Source: an uncultured Prevotella sp.
GTDB taxonomy: Bacteria; Bacteroidota; Bacteroidia; Bacteroidales; Bacteroidaceae
Assembly (NCBI GenBank): GCA_900770845.1
Contig: CAAGLS010000031.1
Span: 1-7,455, forward strand
Direction: 5' to 3'
Length of the DNA stretch: 7,455 nt
The notes under the pieces are model-generated. The model was not told where the DNA came from, searched no databases, and saw nothing but the letters and a program-made list of their open reading frames with translations. Every line of letters starts with the position of its first letter. Position 1 is the first letter of the stretch. Both the position numbers and the translations under genes were made by a program. Below are positions 1 through 6,253 of the stretch, piece by piece.

Positions 1-12
1 AAGGGACTCCTC

Positions 13-163
13 ACTCCGTGCCTCGAAGACGCACGGTAGCGCGAAGCGTGCAATTCTGCTTCCTGCATTGAATGATAAGGGGACTATATTATATACGTGG
101 TGAAAATGGAATCCCATCTATCCTGCGCGCGCTGCGCTACCGTGCGTCTTCGAGGCACGGAGT
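13..163. repeat. Perfect 30-bp inverted repeat pair with a 91-bp spacer
   Basis: Positions 13-42 and 134-163 are exact reverse complements over 30 bases. The left arm begins ACTCCGTGCCTCGAAG and the right arm ends TTCGAGGCACGGAGT. Complementarity continues only patchily inward (46-48 with 128-130, 50-52 with 124-126). The spacer is AT-richer and has no open frame. The arms could be two opposed copies of a dispersed repeat, the ends of a small non-autonomous element, or the stem of a structured RNA. No flanking target duplication was found. Confidence 0.85.
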
Positions 164-183
164 ACAGCCCCCTATCCTATTCC

Positions 184-221
184 ACCCCAGACTGCGGCGC
201 CAACGCGCCTTAGTATGGGGT
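184..221. repeat. Imperfect palindrome (REP-like hairpin)
   Basis: The arms at 184-200 and 205-221 pair at 14 of 17 positions around a CAAC loop. The outer ACCCCA/TGGGGT and inner GGCGC/GCGCC segments match. The compact GC-rich imperfect stem resembles repetitive extragenic palindromes. Copy number elsewhere in the genome is unknown from this window. Confidence 0.6.
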
Positions 222-232
222 TATAGATGATT

Positions 233-249
233 CAGCCTCTTCGAGGCTG
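233..249. repeat. Small perfect hairpin
   Basis: CAGCCTC at 233-239 and GAGGCTG at 243-249 form a 7-bp stem with a TTC loop. It lies 11 bases after the larger palindrome at 184-221 and may belong to the same repeat unit. Confidence 0.55.
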
Positions 250-312
250 GTCGTAGAATCGACGATAGGACAGCGGTCGGACATTCTTTAGGGCCAGCCC
301 TAACCCTACCTA

Positions 313-340
313 CACGGCCCCTGCGGCGGATGCATGTCTT
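313..340 (+). repeat. GC-rich dispersed repeat, distal copy
   Basis: This 28-base segment matches 4270-4297 at 25 of 28 positions, sharing the core CACGGCCCCTGC and GCGGATGCA. Its 3' part overlaps a short palindrome (ATGCATG at 330-336, CATGCAT at 347-353). The match between two unrelated intergenic regions about 4 kb apart shows a dispersed repeat family rather than chance. Confidence 0.7.
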
Positions 341-469
341 TGGAATCATGCATTCGAGTGATAAGTTTCCCTTGTGTTTTTTCGAGGAGGCTGGGGGGAA
401 CCTCGTGCTGCCAAGGTTCGCCAAGCGCTCAAAGGCATCCTTCCGTTGGCGGGACTTCCGGCACAAGCA

Positions 470-507
470 ATGGCCGGCCTCCGCAGATAAGTGCGGAAGC
501 CGGCCAT
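470..507 (-). terminator. Probable stem-loop terminator of the secreted-protein gene
   Basis: The arms 471-485 and 492-506 pair with a single mismatch (479/498) around a six-base loop, giving a very stable GC-rich stem (GGCCGGC against GCCGGCC). It lies about 36 bases beyond the stop codon of the minus-strand gene, a normal distance for a transcription terminator. There is no clear T-run after the stem on either strand, so termination could be inefficient, or the hairpin may only protect the mRNA 3' end. Confidence 0.5.
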
Positions 508-542
508 GAAGACACTCTCGTCTATTTTATCGTCAACTTTTG

Positions 543-2249
543 TTATTTGTTGTAGAACACTTTCCTGACAGTGCCATCGCCCATGCGGACAATATTGAGT
601 CCTTGGCGCAGATTAGGCATCCGCCGTCCGTCGAGCGAGAAGATTTCCGATACTTTCCCGCGCGCATTGCCTTCTGTTGCCAGGCCGTTGCCAGCCGAGA
701 GGGGAACGTCGGTGATGTCGGTGAGGTTGCCCCTTGAGGCTTCGATGAGATTCCACTGCGAGAATACATCCACATAGTGGGAGCGCACGCCAAAGAAGTA
801 GTCGCTCTTGGGGTCGAGTCCTGTGAAGGTGTAGGTGGTGTCTTCGGTATCGTCGTACTTAGTGTAGTCGTCGCCCATACCGTGGTCGGACGAGTTCCTG
901 CCCTTGACGAACTGCAGTTCAAAGGGTCGGCCGGCAGGAATCTCTATGGCGTCGAGATAGAGCTTGGCTTCTGCGGGGAAGTCAACGGGGGTGAGTCGCA
1001 CGCCGTAGTAGCTGCCATTCTTGAACAGGTCGTAGGCTTCCTCGTTCATGTCGCAGTCGTAGTAGCCGTCGTATGAGAATCCCTCTCCGTAGAACACGCT
1101 CAGATTCTTCCATCCCTTGGCTGTGAGCAGGTCTATGCCCACAGTGCCGGTCTTGTCCTCGTAGGCCATTCCCTCGGGATAGACGGCTTTCATCCAAAAC
1201 TTGAAGTTCTTGTAGGTTGTGCCGTTGTAGGGCGTGACGATGGTGTCGCCATTGTTCAGCAGCAGCGCGTCGCTGCCATCCTTTCCCTCATTCTCGGCGA
1301 TATTATAGGAAGAGAAATACCAGCCGTCATTTGGCTTGTCGCCCTCGAAGTCTTCTGTGAATGTAGTGTCCTTGTCGCTTGTGTACACTTTCTTATACAG
1401 ATTGACATAATAGTTGTAAGCTTTCCTCACAGGCTGCCATGCGATGCTCAGTGTGGTGGGCTGGAAATCGGTAGCCCTCACGTTGCCGGGCATTCCCATG
1501 ATGGTGGGCGAGGTGGTGATTCTGATGTCGTCGAGGACGATGTTGCCCTCGGTGGAGAATGCGATGAAGCCGTCGTTGTTGCCCGAGTAGTTCTTGAGGG
1601 TGTAGGTCACGTAGGTCCATCCCTGCTTGGGGTAGAGTCTTGTAGAGCTTGCTCCATTGGCATCCGTTTGGGCCAAAGTTCCTTCCTCATAACCGCCGAT
1701 GCCTGCTTGAATACCCAAAGAGGATCCCGTCAACTCCTGCCATACGGTCTCACCTTTCTCGTTCGTTCCGAGCGTCTTGGCGGGAAGCGCCTTGGCACGG
1801 CAGGTCACCGTGATTTCTCCCGAATAGTCTCCTAAGGGAGTGTAAAGCACGGCAGGGCGCAGGACGTTGAAGGTGCGCAGGCACACAGCTCCACCAGCCG
1901 AGAACACGTTGTCGCCAGCCCACCCTGCCAGGTGTGTATAGGCGGGGTCTACGTAGATTCCCGGATCCTCGGTCTGTGAGGCGAGGCACACTGTGGTGTC
2001 TGGCTCGTCTTCCGTTCCGTCCGTCATGCGGGAGAAGTCCTCGTCGACGAGCAGGTCGTACTGGCTGTAGCTTGTCTTCATCGGGGTGGAGGTGGCGGTG
2101 GGCTGATGTTTCGCAGCCACCTTGGGCGCGAGCCGAACCACTTTGTTGGCCGTCGCTGCGGGAGCCATGCGCTTTTGGGCTGATGCTCCAACTGACAATA
2201 GCGACATGCATCCAACAACTGCATAAGAGAATAAGTCAAATTTTCTCAT
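543..2249 (-). CDS. Secreted modular protein with jelly-roll and fibronectin III domains and a T9SS-like C-terminal tail
   Basis: The 568-residue product starts with a clear Sec signal peptide (MRKFDLFSYAVVGC..., likely cleaved after ASA at 22-24). Residues about 66-247 look like a jelly-roll, carbohydrate-binding-type domain. It opens with LLVDEDFSRMTDGTEDEPD and closes with GNIVLDDIRIT, a pattern familiar from Bacteroidales surface proteins. Fibronectin III strands follow (about 252-292). A second jelly-roll-like segment (about 295-438, EDFEGD...DGWYF to LYLDAIEIP) comes next, and fibronectin-type strands resume (441-500, YTFTGLDPKSDYFFGVRS). The last 35 residues (EIFSLDGRRMPN...GTVRKVFYNK) match the short C-terminal strands of type IX secretion cargo in Prevotella, so export to the cell surface is likely. 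No catalytic motif is visible; a binding or adhesion role is inferred. It is divergent from the AraC-type regulator, which may control it. Confidence 0.85.
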   Translation of the reverse strand: MRKFDLFSYAVVGCMSLLSVGASAQKRMAPAATANKVVRLAPKVAAKHQPTATSTPMKTSYSQYDLLVDEDFSRMTDGTEDEPDTTVCLASQTEDPGIYVDPAYTHLAGWAGDNVFSAGGAVCLRTFNVLRPAVLYTPLGDYSGEITVTCRAKALPAKTLGTNEKGETVWQELTGSSLGIQAGIGGYEEGTLAQTDANGASSTRLYPKQGWTYVTYTLKNYSGNNDGFIAFSTEGNIVLDDIRITTSPTIMGMPGNVRATDFQPTTLSIAWQPVRKAYNYYVNLYKKVYTSDKDTTFTEDFEGDKPNDGWYFSSYNIAENEGKDGSDALLLNNGDTIVTPYNGTTYKNFKFWMKAVYPEGMAYEDKTGTVGIDLLTAKGWKNLSVFYGEGFSYDGYYDCDMNEEAYDLFKNGSYYGVRLTPVDFPAEAKLYLDAIEIPAGRPFELQFVKGRNSSDHGMGDDYTKYDDTEDTTYTFTGLDPKSDYFFGVRSHYVDVFSQWNLIEASRGNLTDITDVPLSAGNGLATEGNARGKVSEIFSLDGRRMPNLRQGLNIVRMGDGTVRKVFYNK

Positions 2250-2274
2250 ATTGTTAAAGTTTTAAGTTTCGCTG

Positions 2275-2282
2275 CAAATATA
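2275..2282 (-). promoter_or_regulatory. Bacteroidetes -7 element for the secreted-protein gene
   Basis: The minus strand reads TATATTTG followed by C, an exact fit to TAnnTTTG. It ends 25 bases before the ATG, leaving a short AT-rich leader. A TTTG (2308-2311) lies 25 bases upstream, longer than the usual 19-21, so the -33 element is weak or uncertain. Confidence 0.65.
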
Positions 2283-2368
2283 GCCATAATATGTTTATCG
2301 CCGAGTCCAAAAGGCTTATCAGGCGAGCGATTTTATAAAATAACACATTGCGGCAGGGTAATCGGTAG

Positions 2369-2388
2369 TTTTCCCACTCTGTGGAAAA
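2369..2388. promoter_or_regulatory. Candidate operator dyad in the divergent promoter region
   Basis: TTTTCCCAC and GTGGAAAAG flank a TCT centre and form an inverted repeat once one C is bulged. It sits 14 bases upstream of the regulator's -33 element. A second perfect 10-bp palindrome, TTTTATAAAA (2331-2340), lies further toward the other promoter. Either could be a regulator site for the divergent pair. AraC proteins more often bind direct repeats, so this is only a suggestion. Confidence 0.25.
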
Positions 2389-2402
2389 GATTGCATTATT
2401 GT

Positions 2403-2433
2403 TTTGGCAAATAAAAAAGATTATTTATTTTTG
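2403..2433 (+). promoter_or_regulatory. Canonical Bacteroidetes promoter of the regulator gene
   Basis: A -33 TTTG (2403-2406) and a -7 TATTTTTG (2426-2433), followed by C, are separated by exactly 19 bases. This is the textbook spacing for the primary sigma factor of Bacteroidetes. The -7 box ends only five bases before the ATG at 2439, so transcription should begin at or within a few bases of the start codon. Confidence 0.8.
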
Positions 2434-2438
2434 CAAGC

Positions 2439-4142
2439 ATGAAGAAGGCTATCATCCTCATTTTATTTTTTTCCATGGCAGCATTTCAGGTTTGCTTGGC
2501 CAATGGCAAGGCGGCGAATCTGTACGGTCGGCTCAACCGACTGTCAAGCAGTGCGCTCTATCAAAAGGGGTACGACTATATCATGGCTGGGAAGAGCGAC
2601 ACGGCCTTGGCCTGTTACGCCATTGTCGTTGGCAGGATGCGTCCGGCCGACACGGCCACGGTGAGTCTCGCCGTTGGGGCGATGGGCAACATTGCCTACG
2701 TCTACTCCGTCCACGAGTTTGGCAAGTCGTTCACCTACTTGAACCGAGCCATCAAAACCGCCGAGCAATACGCCATCCACGACAAGCTACCTTTCCTCTA
2801 TCTGAACATGGCCAACTTGCTGCGCGCCAATGAAACGGTGAGGACGCCCGACCGTCTCTCGGCCAATGTCATTGGCTATTACCGCAAGAGTTTCTTGGCC
2901 TCGCAAAAAGTCCGTGACTGGGAGGTGCTGCTTTTGGCTTTCAACAACGTGGCCAGCCTGGCCATAGGATGCGAGCAGCTGACCGACATCAAGCCTTTTC
3001 TTGTCGATTTCAGTAGGTTGAATCTTCCTCAGCATACGCCCGGACTCGCTCTCAGCCGCCTTCACTATCAAGTCGCCTTGGCCCTGCTGCGCGGCGACAG
3101 ACCCAGAGCGATAAAAACATTGAGGCTCATGTCCCAACAACAGGAATGCAAGAAAGATGTGCGGCAAGAGCTGATGGTGCTTTCCGACATGGCAAGCATC
3201 CATTATCACAACCATGACTATTCCCAATGCATTGAGTTGGCGGAAAAAGCCATCGCCCTGTCCCAGAAGCACAATGAGCGCGACGTGACGGTATCTTTCT
3301 ACGACATCCTTGCCAAATGCTTCTTGGCCACAGGCGACCACGACAACTACAGGAAGAGCCATCTCCTCTACTTGGAGCAGAAAGACTCGCTCTACTATCA
3401 GAACAAGCTTCTCGACGTGGATTACCTGAAGTTCGAGAGCGACTTGGAGGACTTGAACGCAAAGATGCAGGTAATGAGTCTGGAGCGGAAGAACCAGAAG
3501 ATTGTTGCCACCGCGGCTGTAGCCGTGGCCTTGCTCACCATGGCCATCCTTGTGCTTGTGGTGGTCAACTATCGCCGCATACGAAAACAGAACTGGCTAA
3601 TCTTCAATCGCTACCAACAGACCATGGAGGAATACGACAGGCAACAGCAAGTGTTGAAGCGTTATGAGCTGGAGATTGCTGGACTGAAGGAGAGGCAGGA
3701 GGATGGAAAGGATGAGGAAAGTTCGGAAGGTGACTTAACGACCGACCAGAAATACAAGTACAACCATATAGACGAGTCGGTGAAAGATGAGATTATGGCA
3801 CGCATCCTCAAGGTGCTTGACAACACGGAGGAGATATGCCAAGACTCTTTCTCGGTGCAAAGGCTGTCGGAACTCGTCGGGTGGAAGTACAACTATGTGG
3901 CGCAGGTCATCGGCGAGCGATTCAACAAGAATTTCAACACCATCATCGCAGAATATCGCATACGTGAGGCTTGCCGCCGACTGCAAGACACCGAGCATTA
4001 CGGCCAGTATTCCGTCGAGGGCATAGCGCAGAGTGTGGGCTACAAGTCGCGCAGCAGCTTCGCCAATGTCTTCAAGCGCATCACCGGGCTCTCGCCCTCG
4101 GTCTATGCGAAAATGGCGGAGGAAAAGAACCTACCAACTTGA
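2439..4142 (+). CDS. Membrane-spanning TPR regulator with cytoplasmic AraC-type DNA-binding domain
   Basis: The 567-residue product begins with a signal sequence (MKKAIILILFFSMAAF, likely cleaved near residue 21). A helical TPR-like region follows (about 36-330; repeats such as YQKGYDYIMAGKSDTALACY and YSQCIELAEKAIALSQK). A transmembrane segment at about 355-377 (IVATAAVAVALLTMAILV) is followed by a basic YRRIRK stop-transfer and a coiled-coil linker (about 385-425). The C-terminus (about 450-560) is an AraC-family double helix-turn-helix. The first is FSVQRLSELVGWKYNYVAQV. The second is YSVEGIAQSVGYKSRSSFAN, followed by FKRITGLSPSVYAK. The order implies periplasmic sensing and cytoplasmic DNA binding in one chain, with no kinase or receiver domain. 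An in-frame TAA at 2412-2414 and no other start codon after it make this ATG the only plausible start. The probable target is the divergent secreted-protein gene or itself; this is inferred from position only. Confidence 0.88.
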   Translation: MKKAIILILFFSMAAFQVCLANGKAANLYGRLNRLSSSALYQKGYDYIMAGKSDTALACYAIVVGRMRPADTATVSLAVGAMGNIAYVYSVHEFGKSFTYLNRAIKTAEQYAIHDKLPFLYLNMANLLRANETVRTPDRLSANVIGYYRKSFLASQKVRDWEVLLLAFNNVASLAIGCEQLTDIKPFLVDFSRLNLPQHTPGLALSRLHYQVALALLRGDRPRAIKTLRLMSQQQECKKDVRQELMVLSDMASIHYHNHDYSQCIELAEKAIALSQKHNERDVTVSFYDILAKCFLATGDHDNYRKSHLLYLEQKDSLYYQNKLLDVDYLKFESDLEDLNAKMQVMSLERKNQKIVATAAVAVALLTMAILVLVVVNYRRIRKQNWLIFNRYQQTMEEYDRQQQVLKRYELEIAGLKERQEDGKDEESSEGDLTTDQKYKYNHIDESVKDEIMARILKVLDNTEEICQDSFSVQRLSELVGWKYNYVAQVIGERFNKNFNTIIAEYRIREACRRLQDTEHYGQYSVEGIAQSVGYKSRSSFANVFKRITGLSPSVYAKMAEEKNLPT

Positions 4143-4202
4143 TGAACTTCCTGTTGGCAATGTCTTTGCGGGATAATAATAGATGATAGATGATTGTTGT
4201 CG

Positions 4203-4355
4203 GCATCCGTCGCAGGGGCCGCGTCTTTCACACAATTGCGGGGGACGCGCCCTGAATCCAATTGCAAGGCACGGCCCCTGCAGCGGATGCACGTTTTCGT
4301 ATCTCTGCAGCGGATGCACAAGGCACGGCCCCTGCAATTGGATGCACGTTTTCGT
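4203..4355. repeat. Cluster of GC-rich repeat copies, direct and inverted
   Basis: Two direct copies lie at 4265-4300 and 4319-4355. They share CAAGGCACGGCCCCTGCA and GGATGCACGTTTTCGT and differ only in the middle (GC against ATT). A half copy, CTGCAGCGGATGCAC, lies between them at 4305-4319. An inverted copy at 4203-4222 matches 4271-4290 at 17 of 20 positions. TCCAATTGCA (4257-4266) is the exact inverse of 4333-4342, so the cluster can fold in more than one way. The family also occurs at 313-340. Confidence 0.8.
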
Positions 4356-4439
4356 GTCCCTACGGTGGATGGAAAGAAGCGAATCGAAGACGCGCGAAGC
4401 ACATGTGCGCTACATCTCCTCACAGTTTCGGTTGTTGGC

Positions 4440-4526
4440 AAATGCCGACCAACTTGTCGACAAATGCCGACCAACTTGCTGACAAATGCCGACCAACTTG
4501 CTGACAAATGTCGACAACCGCAACTT
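4440..4526 (+). repeat. 22-bp tandem repeat array, three full units and one degenerate unit
   Basis: Units occupy 4440-4461, 4462-4483 and 4484-4505. Each begins AAATGCCGACCAACTTG; the first ends TCGAC and the next two end CTGAC. A diverged fourth unit (4506-4526) begins AAATGTCGAC. The first junction forms the palindrome TTGTCGACAA (4454-4463). The units abut directly, without spacers. The array ends about 160 bases before the barrel gene's -7 element. It is probably a variable-number repeat, with no known function. Confidence 0.85.
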
Positions 4527-4685
4527 CAGGAAAATTTGATTGAGCGCGTGAATAGGGCCCGCGGATAACGCTGATGGCGCAGATTCTACGATGAAGACAT
4601 TCGCTGAACAGTTGCCAACAAAGCACTTAGTGTTAATGTTAATTAATAAACAAACCAGTATTATTCTTAATTAGAACAACTTTGA

Positions 4686-4693
4686 TAACTTTG
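4686..4693 (+). promoter_or_regulatory. Bacteroidetes -7 element for the outer-membrane barrel gene
   Basis: TAACTTTG followed by C matches TAnnTTTG exactly, inside an AT-rich stretch. It ends 27 bases before the ATG, giving a short leader rich in A and T. At the expected -33 distance there is only a weak TTAT-like sequence, so the promoter may be weak or need an activator. Confidence 0.65.
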
Positions 4694-4720
4694 CGGACGA
4701 ATTGATTAAAACTAATTAAG

Positions 4721-6253
4721 ATGATTAAAGGAAAGTTTGCGGTACTTGCCGCCGCAGTGATTGCAGCAGGCAATGTTCAGGCTGGTGGATTTCTCACCAA
4801 CACCAATCAGAACATATCGTTCAACCGCAATTTCGCACGCGACGGTGTCATCGCCATCGACGGCGTTTACAGCAACCCCGCTGGAGTGGCGTTCTTGGGC
4901 AAAGGCTTCCATTTGTCGCTCAACGTGCAGAACGTGTATCAAACGCGAACCATCGTCAGCGGCATGAATGTGCCGGCCTTCAAGGGAACTCCCTATGAAA
5001 GCGTGTTCTACCAACCCTTCAAGATGAACGGAGGCAACGACGACGGAACGAAGAAGTTCCGCGGAAAGGCCTCGGTGCCTGTGCTCCCCTCGTTCCAGGC
5101 TGCCCTCAACTACGACAACTGGGGATTCCAATTGGGCTTCGCCCTCAATGGCGGAGGCGGAAAGGCCACCTTCAACGACGGCCTCGCCTCGTTTGAGCGG
5201 GTGGTGGCCCTCGTGCCAGCGCTCCTCGCCCAAAAGGGACTCGCCACCGAAGAGCCTTCCTACAGTCTGCAATCGTATATGAACGGCACGCAGCTCGACT
5301 TCGGCCTGCAGTTTGGCGCCACCTACAAGTTCAACGACCACTGGGCCGTCTATGGAGGGGCAAGGTTCAACTACATCTGGAACAAATACGAAGGCAACAT
5401 CATGAACATCTCCGCCCCCATCGCCGGGGAGAAGGTGAAACTCTACGACTATTTCAACACACAGGCCTCAACCTACAGCGACATGGCCTTCTACTACAAG
5501 ATGCGCGCATCGGAGATGGCCAGCGACCCCGTGTCGCAGAAGGCCTACCTGGAGCAGGCCGCCAAATGCCAGGCCGCTTCCGAGCAGATGAACCAGGCCA
5601 AGGAGCAGTTTGCCGACAAGTATCTCGACTGCCACCAATATGGCTGGGGCATTACGCCCATCATCGGCGTGGACTACAAGACGGGGAAGTTCAACTTCGC
5701 CACGCGGTTGGAGTTCACCACCCACTTCAACATCGAGAACCACACGAAGCGCGACGACACGGGACTCTTCACCGACGGTGTCAACACGCCCAACGACCTG
5801 CCGGGCCTGTGGACTTTAGGCGTGCAATACTCGGTGAGGCCCAACGTGCGCGTGATGGCCAGCACCCACTACTACTTCGACAAGAACGCGCGCATGGCCA
5901 ACGGGCGGCAAAAGCACCTGAGCCACAACACGCGGGAGTATCTGGCCGGAGTGGAATGGGACATCACGAAGGACATTCTCGTGAGCTGCGGAGGCCAAAT
6001 CACCGACTATGGACTCGGCGACGGCAAGGCCCTCACCGACATGAGCTTCGTGACGAGCAGCTACAGTCTCGGCTTAGGAGCCAAGTTCAGCGTGACGAAG
6101 AGGATGAAGGTGAACCTGGCCTACTTCTTCACAGACTACAAGCACTTCAAGAAGATCTACGAGCAAGACATACAAGGCGTGAGGGTGGAATGCTCCGACG
6201 ACTTCGTGCGCACCAACAAAGTGTTGGGCGTGGGCGTGGACATCGACTTTTAA
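4721..6253 (+). CDS. OmpP1/FadL-family outer-membrane transport protein
   Basis: The 510-residue product has a signal peptide (MIKGKFAVLAAAVIAAGNVQ, cleaved after A21). The mature N-terminus runs GGFLTNTNQNISFNRNFARD and continues DGVYSNPAGVAFL. This is the plug region of FadL-like channels, with the conserved Asn-Pro-Ala at 52-54. The rest is alternating amphipathic strands (for example LDFGLQFGATYKF, GVQYSVRPNVRVMASTHYYF, SYSLGLGAKFS) ending in a final strand with C-terminal Phe510, as outer-membrane barrels do. The family moves hydrophobic molecules such as long-chain fatty acids or aromatics inward across the outer membrane; the substrate here is unknown. Residues about 247-303 are instead a helical, Ala/Gln/Lys-rich insertion. 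The length is slightly above that of typical FadL proteins. The gene stands alone with its own promoter. Confidence 0.85.
   Translation: MIKGKFAVLAAAVIAAGNVQAGGFLTNTNQNISFNRNFARDGVIAIDGVYSNPAGVAFLGKGFHLSLNVQNVYQTRTIVSGMNVPAFKGTPYESVFYQPFKMNGGNDDGTKKFRGKASVPVLPSFQAALNYDNWGFQLGFALNGGGGKATFNDGLASFERVVALVPALLAQKGLATEEPSYSLQSYMNGTQLDFGLQFGATYKFNDHWAVYGGARFNYIWNKYEGNIMNISAPIAGEKVKLYDYFNTQASTYSDMAFYYKMRASEMASDPVSQKAYLEQAAKCQAASEQMNQAKEQFADKYLDCHQYGWGITPIIGVDYKTGKFNFATRLEFTTHFNIENHTKRDDTGLFTDGVNTPNDLPGLWTLGVQYSVRPNVRVMASTHYYFDKNARMANGRQKHLSHNTREYLAGVEWDITKDILVSCGGQITDYGLGDGKALTDMSFVTSSYSLGLGAKFSVTKRMKVNLAYFFTDYKHFKKIYEQDIQGVRVECSDDFVRTNKVLGVGVDIDF

Larger units (their letters stand above)
1..542. other. 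Non-coding, repeat-rich region downstream of the secreted-protein gene
   Basis: No convincing gene is present. The open frames here are short, low in conserved character and run through palindromic repeats. The stretch is a mosaic of inverted repeats: a perfect 30-bp pair (13-42 and 134-163), hairpins at 184-221, 233-249 and 330-353, a copy of a GC-rich repeat also found near 4.3 kb (313-340), and a strong stem-loop at 471-506 next to the upstream end of the minus-strand gene's 3' region. This resembles the repeat-laden intergenic regions of Prevotella and Bacteroides chromosomes. No tRNA cloverleaf or riboswitch was recognised. Confidence 0.7.
4143..4720. other. Non-coding, repeat-rich region upstream of the outer-membrane protein gene
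   Basis: There is no convincing gene in these 578 bases. They contain GC-rich repeat copies in both orientations (4203-4355), a 10-bp palindrome GCACATGTGC (4399-4408), a 22-bp tandem array (4440-4526), a GC-rich stretch (about 4540-4600), and an AT-rich promoter region close to the barrel gene. The long open frames here run through repeats and translate to repetitive Arg/Cys-rich sequence, so they are not called. No separate terminator with a T-run was found for the regulator gene; the inverted repeat copies at 4203-4222 and 4271-4290 could fold and serve that role. Confidence 0.7.

Noticed and set aside
221..466. 81-residue minus-strand frame in the first non-coding region
   Set aside because: It runs through hairpins and the dispersed repeat, lacks a promoter, and has no recognisable domain.
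334..555. 73-residue plus-strand frame
   Set aside because: It overlaps the terminator hairpin and the 3' end of the secreted-protein gene, and shows no conserved character.
2787..3362. 191-residue minus-strand frame inside the regulator gene
   Set aside because: It is antisense to the TPR region, has no promoter or domain, and is explained by codon bias of the real gene.
2439..4142. Hybrid two-component system protein
   Set aside because: No histidine kinase, ATPase or receiver domain lies between the membrane segment and the AraC domain, only a coiled-coil linker.
4103..4507. 134-residue open frame on the minus strand
   Set aside because: It overlaps the end of the regulator gene and consists mostly of translated repeats rich in Arg and Cys, with no start signal.
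4440..4526. Iterons of a plasmid or element replication origin
   Set aside because: The 22-bp direct repeats fit the size, but no replication-initiator gene, DnaA box cluster or plasmid gene is present, and the neighbours are ordinary chromosomal genes.
4203..4526. CRISPR array
   Set aside because: The tandem units abut with no spacers, and the GC-rich copies differ in spacing and orientation; there are no cas genes.
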